A stretch of 51,836 nt of DNA, taken from Spirochaetota bacterium (lineage in GTDB: Bacteria; Spirochaetota; UBA4802; JAFGJZ01). The DNA lies in NCBI GenBank assembly GCA_016928815.1, contig JAFGJZ010000012.1, positions 1 to 51,836 on the forward strand, in the 5' to 3' direction. The first letter of the stretch is position 1, and every line of letters begins with the position of its first letter. Of this stretch, positions 16,473 through 23,621 are shown piece by piece. The notes below the pieces were generated by a model. The model was given only the letters and a program-made list of their open reading frames with translations. It made no database searches and was not told the origin of the DNA. Position numbers and translations under genes: made by a program.

Positions 16473-17186
16473 ATGAAATTTTTTTATTCTTATACCGTCA
16501 CTGATGAATTCATACCGTTTTCTTTTTCACATTTTGCAGCACTTGTAATTATAATAGGAATATGCATTCTGCTTTATTTTTCTGGCAGAAAAAACAAACC
16601 GGTTTATGCCGGCATTCTCAGATACTCCTTTGCATTTATTCTCATATTTCAGGAAATAATGCTCAGGCACTGGAGATGGTACAACGGGGATCTGAACCTG
16701 CAGAGAGACCTTCCTCTTGAATTATGCGGCCTTTCCATAATTTTCAGCGCTGTAATGCTGGTCCGTAAAAATTATTTTATCTATGAAATCATTTATTTCT
16801 GGGGGCTGGCTGCGGCTTCTCAGGCTCTACTTACTCCTGACAACAGATTTGAATTTCCGCATTTCAGATACTTTCAGTTTTTTGTTTCACACGGAATGAT
16901 AATCATCGCAGTATGTTACATGACCTTTATTGAAAAAATGAGGCCTACGCTGAAATCATATTTGAAGGCTGTAACTGCCACATTTATTTATGCCGCTGTA
17001 ATTTCGATATTGAACTATTTTTTAAATTCTAACTACCTTTATCTGTGCAAAAAACCTGATACAGCCTCACTGATGGATTTTTTCGGTCCGTGGCCGTATT
17101 ATCTTACCGTTCTTTCTGTGCTGGTTTTCATATTTTTCATGATCGTCTATCTGCCTTATATTTTTATCGACAGAAAAAAAAGTTAG
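16473..17186 (+). CDS. YwaF/TIGR02206-type integral membrane protein
   Basis: A 237-residue protein with about six to seven membrane helices. Family landmarks are visible in order: a short cytoplasmic start with FSFSHFAAL, RDLPLELCGLS, FWGLAAASQALLTPD, FVSHGMII, and NYLYLCKKPDTASLMDFFGPWPYY. These match the TIGR02206 (YwaF) family of unknown function, often found in Firmicutes and spirochaetes. GGAGG precedes the ATG with a four-base spacer. It is followed by a strong hairpin. Membrane location is certain; activity is not. Confidence 0.82.
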   Translation: MKFFYSYTVTDEFIPFSFSHFAALVIIIGICILLYFSGRKNKPVYAGILRYSFAFILIFQEIMLRHWRWYNGDLNLQRDLPLELCGLSIIFSAVMLVRKNYFIYEIIYFWGLAAASQALLTPDNRFEFPHFRYFQFFVSHGMIIIAVCYMTFIEKMRPTLKSYLKAVTATFIYAAVISILNYFLNSNYLYLCKKPDTASLMDFFGPWPYYLTVLSVLVFIFFMIVYLPYIFIDRKKS

Positions 17187-17200
17187 CCTGATTAATACAG

Positions 17201-17231
17201 GAAGGGGATACTGAAATTCAATATCCCCTTC
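17201..17231. terminator. 10-bp perfect hairpin after the YwaF-like gene
   Basis: GAAGGGGATA and TATCCCCTTC pair around an 11-base loop that can itself fold (TGAA/TTCA). It starts 15 bases past the stop. No U-run follows, so it may stabilise the 3' end or act with Rho. Confidence 0.55.
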
Positions 17232-17336
17232 ACATACAAACAGTTAGGTCAGACATTAACACCTCGCCACTAAAAGTTATATGTCATAAGTCCGGTTTTC
17301 TCTTCAGCTTTGCGGGTATGGCAGATTACCTGTCAA

Positions 17337-17398
17337 GAACTCTGTTACTACAGATTACGTTCCGTCTATCACCCTGTGCCTTTTTCCGAACTCTGTTA
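17337..17398. repeat. 11-base direct repeat in a gene-free spacer
   Basis: GAACTCTGTTA occurs at 17337-17347 and again at 17388-17398, 51 bases apart. The octamer CAGATTAC also occurs twice nearby. This spacer between convergent genes is less AT-rich than its surroundings and could be the trace of a decayed insertion. No intact frame was found. Confidence 0.4.
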
Positions 17399-17439
17399 TT
17401 AATTTAACTAATTACATTCAAATCGTCAACTGTATGATT

Positions 17440-18546
17440 CTATTTTTCCAATAAAATCATTTCACCAATATCAGGAATTTTATATTTTTCAGCAGGAAGT
17501 TTTCGTTCATCAATCAATTTTTTAAGATCAACAGCCGGATATCCGGCAGGTTCATCTCCAAGTTTAAAAGTACCCCAGTGTCCTAATATGTATTTTTCCG
17601 CTTTCATATCTTTAAAAGCAAGAAGAGATTCTTCAATGTTCAAATGGGAATAATGCATGAACCATCGGGGATGATATGCACCTGCCGACATGACAGCATA
17701 ATTTATTTTATATTTTCTGCCGATTTCTCTAAAGCCGTGAAAGTAGCCTGAATCTCCTCCCAGATATATTACAGTCCCGGCAGACGAAAGCAGATAACTG
17801 CACCAGAGACTTGAATCTTTAGCAAATCCGAATCTGTTCGACCAATGCTGAGCGGGAAGAGAAATTACAGAGGCGCCCTTATCTGAAAAATTTTCAGACC
17901 ACCAGTTCATTTCAATTATTTGAGTATCATTTAATTTTTTTACATAATCCCCAAGTCCCATCGGAACAATTATTTTTTTTATTCTAAGTTTACGTATAGT
18001 TTCTGAATCAAGATGATCATAATGATTATGAGTAATTAATACTGTTACCTCACGGTTAAGACTGTTTATCTCCGAAATGGTCAAAGCAGGAGGTGTTTTC
18101 CGTGCAGGGACCAGAGCTCTCTTTGTCAGTACAGGATCAAGAAGAAAAAGCTCACCGGAAAGCTGGATTAAATATGACTGATGACCAATCCAGAGCATGA
18201 AATCTGATTTTTCATTTTTAACTCGGGATAATGAGTCCGGAATAACTTCAGGAAGAAATGAAATTTCATTCTCATTATATTCCATTTTGGCGGACATGTT
18301 CCAGGAAAGGGCATCAATCAATTCAGTATCGCTCTGCAGCCATGGATTGAAATAAATTCCATCTTTAAAATTCACTTCATAGAGGGATGACCTATCCAAA
18401 TCTGAAACAGTCTGTTTCCAGTTCAATTCTGTAAAATTTTTTTTCTTTTGCGAACACATACATACACTCACTGATAATAGAATCAATATTGCAATTTTAC
18501 TTGCAGATTCCGGTAATTTTTTTCTTTTCATAATTCCTTTTAACAT
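17440..18546 (-). CDS. MBL-fold metallohydrolase lipoprotein (UlaG / NAPE-PLD-like)
   Basis: A 368-residue metallo-beta-lactamase-fold hydrolase. The signature THNHYDHLDSET (His-x-His-x-Asp-His) gives the two-metal site, with LGGDSGYFHGF, SAGAYHPRWFMHYSHLN and ILGHWGTF supplying later ligands. These features match the UlaG / N-acyl-phosphatidylethanolamine phospholipase D-like group. The N terminus is a lipoprotein signal with CMCSQKKK after a hydrophobic run, so the enzyme probably sits at the membrane facing the periplasm. ATG codons at 18546 and 18531 are both possible; the second has AAAAGGA close by, only three bases before it. The substrate may be a lipid or lactone and is unknown. Confidence 0.8.
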   Translation of the reverse strand: MLKGIMKRKKLPESASKIAILILLSVSVCMCSQKKKNFTELNWKQTVSDLDRSSLYEVNFKDGIYFNPWLQSDTELIDALSWNMSAKMEYNENEISFLPEVIPDSLSRVKNEKSDFMLWIGHQSYLIQLSGELFLLDPVLTKRALVPARKTPPALTISEINSLNREVTVLITHNHYDHLDSETIRKLRIKKIIVPMGLGDYVKKLNDTQIIEMNWWSENFSDKGASVISLPAQHWSNRFGFAKDSSLWCSYLLSSAGTVIYLGGDSGYFHGFREIGRKYKINYAVMSAGAYHPRWFMHYSHLNIEESLLAFKDMKAEKYILGHWGTFKLGDEPAGYPAVDLKKLIDERKLPAEKYKIPDIGEMILLEK

Positions 18547-18647
18547 TTCGCTTTTTTAAATTATAATCAGCATTAAGTCGCTAAACACTATAATAATAAA
18601 TAGTATATCACAAAGAAAATTGAATAATGATATACTTTGTTTTTTTC

Positions 18648-18676
18648 TTGAACTATCCATAATTCCATTATATAAA
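18648..18676 (+). promoter_or_regulatory. Promoter of the chemosensory-cyclase operon
   Basis: TTGAAC and TATAAA are spaced by exactly 17 bases and end 25 bases before the first gene's ATG. Four and five of six consensus bases match. It resembles a sigma-70 rather than a flagellar sigma-28 promoter, which agrees with a non-motility role. Confidence 0.65.
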
Positions 18677-18701
18677 TCATATAAGATAAAAGGGACTGCC
18701 A

Positions 18702-20735
18702 ATGAAAATATTAAACAATCTCAAAATCAAACACAAATTAATTTTTTCGTACAGTATTCTATTCTCATTCCAGATTATCATAATGATTATAATAATCGGC
18801 ATTTACGCTGCAGGGCTTTTCAAGGAACAGCAGATGGAAAGCGCTCAGACCATCGTCGTCAACTCCGCCGAAATGCTGGAGCTGACTCTTAACAGCAGCA
18901 TTAAAAACTATCTGCGCGCAGTGGCGGAAAAGGATTATGATATCATTGAAAAAATATATTACCGTTATCCGCGGGCTGAAGCATATAAAAGAATCCGCGA
19001 AATCATACTTTCACAGCCTGTCGGTGAAACAGGTTACGTTGCCGGTGTAAGGTCTGACGGACTGCTGATGATACACCCCAAATCGGAAGGTGTAAATGCC
19101 ATACAGTATGACTTCATGAAAAAAGCTACGGAAATGAAAAACGGTTATCTTGAATATTCCTGGGCAAATAAAGGTGAAGACACTGAACGTGAAAAAGCCG
19201 GATATATGCGTTATTTCAAACCAATGGATATGATCATCTGGGTTTCAACATATAAAAGCGAATTCACTGATCTGATCAACTCAAAAGATTTCGAAAAAAA
19301 ACTGCTCGATATTAAAATCGGCAGAACGGGATACATGTTTGTCGTAGACGGCAAAGGAGAGTTCATCATACATCCGAAGCTGCAGGGAACAAATCTGATC
19401 AAAGATCAGGATCCGCTCATGACTTCCCTTTACAGCAGAATAATAAACGAGAAAACGGGCCGTATTAATTATACATGGAAAAACCCCGGAGAGACCAGAG
19501 AAAAATCAAAAATCATGTATCTAAAACATATTGAATCACTGGACTGGTATGTATGCGGAACAACATATACCGAGGAGCTGACGAGCAATGCCAATAAAAT
19601 CGTCATACTGATGGCTGCATTTCTGGTTATCGGAATCATACTGTTTACATTTTTAAGCTACATAATTTCAAGCGTCGTTACAGGTCCCGTAAAATCGACC
19701 ATCGACACTATCAGGAATATAATCAGCGGCAAGGATTTCCGTGCTCATGTTGAAGTCGAAACCGACGATGAAGTAGGCGTTCTGGCCGCAAATTTCAATA
19801 CCCTCATTGAAAACATTTCCGGTGTTCTGCTTACAACCCGTAAATCTACGGAAAAAATCAATACCATGATTCAGTCATTATCCTCATCATCACAGGAGAC
19901 GTCAGCTACCGCAAACCAGCAGGCCGCTGCCGTTAAGGAAATTGTGAGTACAATGGAAGATTCGGATCAGCTTGCAAAGGTAATTGATAACAAGATAATT
20001 GAAGTTACCAGAACAACCGAAAATTCACGGAAGGTTGTTGAACAGGGTTTTGATCTTGTACGGGACAGCATCGGAAAGATGAATGAAATAAACGAGGCAA
20101 ACAAAACAACAATTGACGGAATAATGTTTCTGAACGAAAAAATCAACAACATCTGGGAAATTGTAAAAATAATAAACGGCATTGCTGACCAGACTAAAAT
20201 AATTGCGTTCAACGCGGAACTGGAAGCTTCTGCCGCAGGCGAAGCAGGAAAAAACTTCCAGATCGTTGCGACTGAAATACGGCGGCTCGCGGACAGCACA
20301 GTGAACTCGACTGCGGAAATCAATAAACGGATTACTGAAATACAGAAATCCTCCGACAGACTTCTTCTTACTTCGGAAAACGGAACGGAAAAAATTTCAG
20401 AAGGAAATGAACTTTCCAACCGAATTAATTCCATGTTCGGAGACATACGCGAGAGCGCCGAAGCATCAACTGACTCGACAAAACAGATTTCCATCAGCAT
20501 TAAGCAGCAGGTCTCGTCTTTTGAACAGATACTTCTTGCCTTGAGACAGATTTCAGAAGGAGTGGATAACGCGGCCATCTCTACAAAGGAAACCACCAAA
20601 GTTGCAGACACTCTTCAGGACCTTGTTATAAATTTAACTACGCTTCTTGATCTCTACAAACTGACAGAAAAGGAAAACTCTGAAAGTTCTTCATACGATT
20701 CCGGTATTTCCGGCAGGACTGATGCAGATGAGTAA
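18702..20735 (+). CDS. Methyl-accepting chemoreceptor with tandem Cache sensor
   Basis: A 677-residue receptor. A first membrane helix (about 15-42) is followed by a periplasmic region with two Cache-like units that share a pattern: GETGYVAGVRSDGLLMIHPK near residue 106 and GRTGYMFVVDGKGEFIIHPK near residue 208. A second helix (about 303-325), a HAMP domain and a long signalling coiled coil follow. The hairpin tip reads IIAFNAELEASAAGEAGKNF and EIRRLADST where classical receptors have LALNAAIEAARAGE and EVRKLAERS, so it belongs to a divergent signalling class. There is no C-terminal pentapeptide for CheR docking. It is the first gene of a nine-gene operon and overlaps cheW. AAGGGA precedes its ATG. 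Confidence 0.92.
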   Translation: MKILNNLKIKHKLIFSYSILFSFQIIIMIIIIGIYAAGLFKEQQMESAQTIVVNSAEMLELTLNSSIKNYLRAVAEKDYDIIEKIYYRYPRAEAYKRIREIILSQPVGETGYVAGVRSDGLLMIHPKSEGVNAIQYDFMKKATEMKNGYLEYSWANKGEDTEREKAGYMRYFKPMDMIIWVSTYKSEFTDLINSKDFEKKLLDIKIGRTGYMFVVDGKGEFIIHPKLQGTNLIKDQDPLMTSLYSRIINEKTGRINYTWKNPGETREKSKIMYLKHIESLDWYVCGTTYTEELTSNANKIVILMAAFLVIGIILFTFLSYIISSVVTGPVKSTIDTIRNIISGKDFRAHVEVETDDEVGVLAANFNTLIENISGVLLTTRKSTEKINTMIQSLSSSSQETSATANQQAAAVKEIVSTMEDSDQLAKVIDNKIIEVTRTTENSRKVVEQGFDLVRDSIGKMNEINEANKTTIDGIMFLNEKINNIWEIVKIINGIADQTKIIAFNAELEASAAGEAGKNFQIVATEIRRLADSTVNSTAEINKRITEIQKSSDRLLLTSENGTEKISEGNELSNRINSMFGDIRESAEASTDSTKQISISIKQQVSSFEQILLALRQISEGVDNAAISTKETTKVADTLQDLVINLTTLLDLYKLTEKENSESSSYDSGISGRTDADE

Positions 20736-21246
20736 AAATGAAGATACTGCCATGACCAATGACGAAATTCTGTCGCAGCTGGAAAACATTCAGTCTGATG
20801 ACAAGCCGGCCGCATCGGAAGAGAAGAAAATTAAATATATTCTTTTCAACATGGATGACAAACTCTATGCCATGAACGGATCATTCGTTCAGGAAATCAT
20901 ACTTGGATACCCGGTTTTTTATCTGCCTTTCTCACCTCCGTATGTGCGGGGACTCATCAACAGACATGGAGATCCCTATACGGTAGTTGATCTTAAAATT
21001 TTATTTCACGATGAAGAGCTTAAAGCCTCCACGTTTCTCGTTTTAAGAAATAACATAGACAATCTTGCGTTTCTGATAAGTTCCATAAATAAAATTGTCA
21101 ATGTTCCTGAAAACAGCATCCATCCCATAACGTCAAAGCAGGACGGTATGGATTTTTTCGAATCATCAATCACACTGGATAACAGTGAAGTATTCGTTAT
21201 TAATATAAAAACGGTGCTGGAACGGATAGTAAATGACATTGAATAA
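20722..21246 (+). CDS. cheW: CheW-like coupling protein
   Basis: A 174-residue CheW-domain protein that should link the two receptors of the operon to the CheA-like protein. After an acidic, flexible N-terminal tail of about 38 residues, the two five-stranded beta-barrel subdomains are recognisable from KYILFNMDDKLYAMNG, VQEIILGYPVFYLPFSPPY and GLINRHGDPYTVVDLK, the last matching the family's GxINxRGxxxPVxDL pattern. The N-terminal tail is unusual. It overlaps the receptor gene; an ATG at 20728 with GATGCAG before it is an equally possible start. The 3' end overlaps the next gene by 14 bases, pointing to coupled translation. Confidence 0.88.
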   Translation: MQMSKNEDTAMTNDEILSQLENIQSDDKPAASEEKKIKYILFNMDDKLYAMNGSFVQEIILGYPVFYLPFSPPYVRGLINRHGDPYTVVDLKILFHDEELKASTFLVLRNNIDNLAFLISSINKIVNVPENSIHPITSKQDGMDFFESSITLDNSEVFVINIKTVLERIVNDIE

Positions 21247-21766
21247 CTGCAATTTCCTGATAATTCACTACTCTGAATTTGATTTTCTTTTGAACAGAAA
21301 TCAGATTACAGGCTCTGTTTCAAACATTGAGAGCAGCAGTTTGGACAGTGACAATCCGTATATTAATGAGATAATTAATTACGGAGATAAAAAACTGATT
21401 TCCATAGACCTGGATTTATTTTTAAGAAATATTTTTCCGGTTAAAGACGGATCAGCGGCCAAACTATCCGTAATAGCCGACATTTCCGTTTTTTCCGGGA
21501 AAAACAGGGAAATTATTACGGAAATTATAAAGGTTACTTCAGAAAGCTGCGACAGAAAATATATTTCATTTTCACTGTCAAGTCAGTCTGAAATAAAAAA
21601 AATAGATATTTTTTCGCTTAAACTTTTTCCGCTCATATTCAGGAAATTTTATCACCAATACGGACTGTTAGGCTGCAGATTTTCGGAGGAAGGAAAAATA
21701 CAGTATTATACCGATATTGAAAATCTGTTTTTCAATGCATTACTCAAAAAAGAGAGGATTATGTGA
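21233..21766 (+). CDS. Unknown operon protein, possibly a degenerate CheW
   Basis: A 177-residue protein that I do not recognise. It begins with beta-like strands (CNFLIIHYSEFDFLLN) in the manner of a CheW domain, but it lacks the conserved GxINxRG segment; EIINYGDKKLISIDLDLFL may be a trace of it. No membrane helix, no cysteine cluster. The position between cheW and cheB, with 14-base and 4-base (GTGA) overlaps on either side, shows it belongs to the chemosensory unit. It might be an extra adaptor for the receiver-cyclases or a phosphatase-like factor. Its pI appears near neutral, and it ends with ALLKKERIM. Confidence 0.7.
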   Translation: MTLNNCNFLIIHYSEFDFLLNRNQITGSVSNIESSSLDSDNPYINEIINYGDKKLISIDLDLFLRNIFPVKDGSAAKLSVIADISVFSGKNREIITEIIKVTSESCDRKYISFSLSSQSEIKKIDIFSLKLFPLIFRKFYHQYGLLGCRFSEEGKIQYYTDIENLFFNALLKKERIM

Positions 21767-22791
21767 AAAATGTAATAATTGCTGAAAACAGTGCAATTAT
21801 GAAAGGCTACCTTAAAGAGTTAATCGAATCGGGAAACGAATTTAAGGTTGTTAAGCTTACTGCAAACGGAGAAGACGTCCTGCAGACCTTAAACAGTGAA
21901 AGCATTGATCTCGTCATCACCGGACATAACATCTCGATGATCAACGAAATCGAAATTTCAAAAATGATTATGAATACACATCCGGTGCCTGTAATAATAT
22001 TTTCCGATGAAATTTCAGATAAAGACAGAGCCGATCTTTCCGAATTCAATCTTGTTCTCATTCTGCCGAAGCCTGATTTCGAACAGCTGCATAATCAGTC
22101 ATTCAAAGATGAATTAAACAGAACTATCTCAAAACATTCCGAATTATCAGTAAATAAAATTCAGCTCAGTTCATTTAAAAATAAAGTTATGAAATACAAG
22201 GCTCTTTCAGAAGATTCAGTCAGACTTATTGTCTTCGGTGCATCAACCGGAGGACCGCAGGCTCTTCAGTACATATTCAGCCGTCTCCCGGGGAATTTCC
22301 CGGTAGGTATTGCGCTTGTTCAGCATTTTGAACAGGGTTTTGAACAGGGATTTGCGGACTGGCTGAATTCATCATCGGAATTAAAAATCAGAATTGCGGA
22401 CAGCAAAGACTTCCCTTCTCCCGGAGAAGTGATAATTGCTCCGCAGGGTGTTCAGATGAAGGCTGTCGGGCGTCATCTCGTTCTTGAAGACGGACCACGC
22501 GTCAATAACCAGAAACCTGCCGTTGATGTTCTTTTCTCCACTGCTGCTGAAGTTTTCGGAAAAAACGTTACTGCTGTTCTGCTTACAGGCATGGGAAGAG
22601 ACGGAGCCAAAGGCTGTCTTGACATTTTCAATAAAGGCGGATTTACGATTGTTCAGGATGAAACCAGCAGTGTCGTTTACGGAATGCCAAAGGAAGCGGC
22701 AAATCTGGGAGCCGCCTCGGTTATCATTCCATACCAGGAAGTTGCCGGTTTTCTTATATCAAATTTTTCAGCAAAAGGCGGCATGGGATGA
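21763..22791 (+). CDS. cheB: CheB-type methylesterase with a dead receiver domain
   Basis: A 342-residue receptor glutamate methylesterase / glutamine deamidase. The start is GTG in a GTGA overlap with the previous gene. The C-terminal catalytic domain is intact: Ser161 in GASTGG, His188 in VQHF and Asp280 in GMGRDGA form the triad. The N-terminal receiver is not: the acidic pair reads Glu8-Asn9, and the phospho-accepting Asp is Gly54 (VITGHNIS against the usual VTLDVEMP), although Lys103 remains. The enzyme therefore cannot be switched on by phosphorylation in the standard way. It ends in a four-base ATGA overlap with cheR. Confidence 0.92.
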   Translation: MKNVIIAENSAIMKGYLKELIESGNEFKVVKLTANGEDVLQTLNSESIDLVITGHNISMINEIEISKMIMNTHPVPVIIFSDEISDKDRADLSEFNLVLILPKPDFEQLHNQSFKDELNRTISKHSELSVNKIQLSSFKNKVMKYKALSEDSVRLIVFGASTGGPQALQYIFSRLPGNFPVGIALVQHFEQGFEQGFADWLNSSSELKIRIADSKDFPSPGEVIIAPQGVQMKAVGRHLVLEDGPRVNNQKPAVDVLFSTAAEVFGKNVTAVLLTGMGRDGAKGCLDIFNKGGFTIVQDETSSVVYGMPKEAANLGAASVIIPYQEVAGFLISNFSAKGGMG

Positions 22792-23621
22792 TTTCAGAAG
22801 AAGAACTGGCTGAAGTAAAAAAATTCATTGATCTCCGCACAGGCATGCGCATACAGGATACTTCTGAAAAATCAGTAAGACGTTATATTTCCGATTATTT
22901 AAAGGGAAAAAACCTTACACTCGATTCCTATCTGCGATTAATCGATACGGATAAATGTGAATTCCACTGTCTTATAAACAGCATCACGATTAATGAAACA
23001 TATTTTTTCAGGGAATACAAATATTTTAATCTGCTTGAAGAGGTGATACTTCCGAAAATCGCTGAAAAATCATTCTTTAAAAAATTCATAATGTGGAGTG
23101 CGGCATCTTCTATCGGAGCGGAAGCAATATCACTGGTTCTTCTCTGGAATTCATGCAGAAGCAGACTTAATCTTCCGGATTGCAGAGTTTACGCCTCTGA
23201 TATTGACCAGATCGCACTTGATGCAATTTCCAAAAATTCTTTTGACGCATCACTGATGAAAGAGGACGGCAGCAATTATCACAATCTGATAAAATCAAAT
23301 ACTGAAATTAAGGATAAGCGGCTTGTTTTCAACACCGGCACAATGTCGAAAATTGAGACATTTAATTTCAATCTGCTCCGGGGCAGCTATTCAGAAATCA
23401 GGTTTCAGCCTGAAATAATTTTTCTAAGAAATATCCTGACATATATGGATTTTGAAACCAAGAATATTGTCGTCGAAAAAATAACATCTCTTCTCCAACC
23501 CGGCGGATTCCTTATTGTTTCAAGTTCAGATACACCTTTTATCTCCAATCCGGAGCTGAATCTTGAAGAATATAAAAACACTTTCTATTTCAGAAAGAAA
23601 CTACCGGAAGAAAAAAAATGA
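22788..23621 (+). CDS. cheR: CheR-type receptor methyltransferase
   Basis: A 277-residue S-adenosylmethionine-dependent methyltransferase that should methylate glutamates of the operon's receptors. The N-terminal helical domain ends in INETYFFRE, the family hallmark, followed by the SAM-binding strand and loop MWSAASSIGAEAIS, ASDIDQIALDA, and the FLRNILTYMD motif. In the SAM loop the usual STGEEPYS reads SIGAEAIS, so the first Glu and the Pro are lost; the consequence for activity is uncertain. It overlaps cheB and the cheA-like gene by four bases (ATGA) on each side. Confidence 0.9.
   Translation: MISEEELAEVKKFIDLRTGMRIQDTSEKSVRRYISDYLKGKNLTLDSYLRLIDTDKCEFHCLINSITINETYFFREYKYFNLLEEVILPKIAEKSFFKKFIMWSAASSIGAEAISLVLLWNSCRSRLNLPDCRVYASDIDQIALDAISKNSFDASLMKEDGSNYHNLIKSNTEIKDKRLVFNTGTMSKIETFNFNLLRGSYSEIRFQPEIIFLRNILTYMDFETKNIVVEKITSLLQPGGFLIVSSSDTPFISNPELNLEEYKNTFYFRKKLPEEKK

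Noticed and set aside
19967..20611. Long antisense frame in the first receptor gene (and a similar one in the second, 29860-30621)
   Set aside because: The coiled-coil codon pattern of receptors often opens the antisense frame. Both antisense products are Ser/Ile-rich and lack a promoter or ribosome site.
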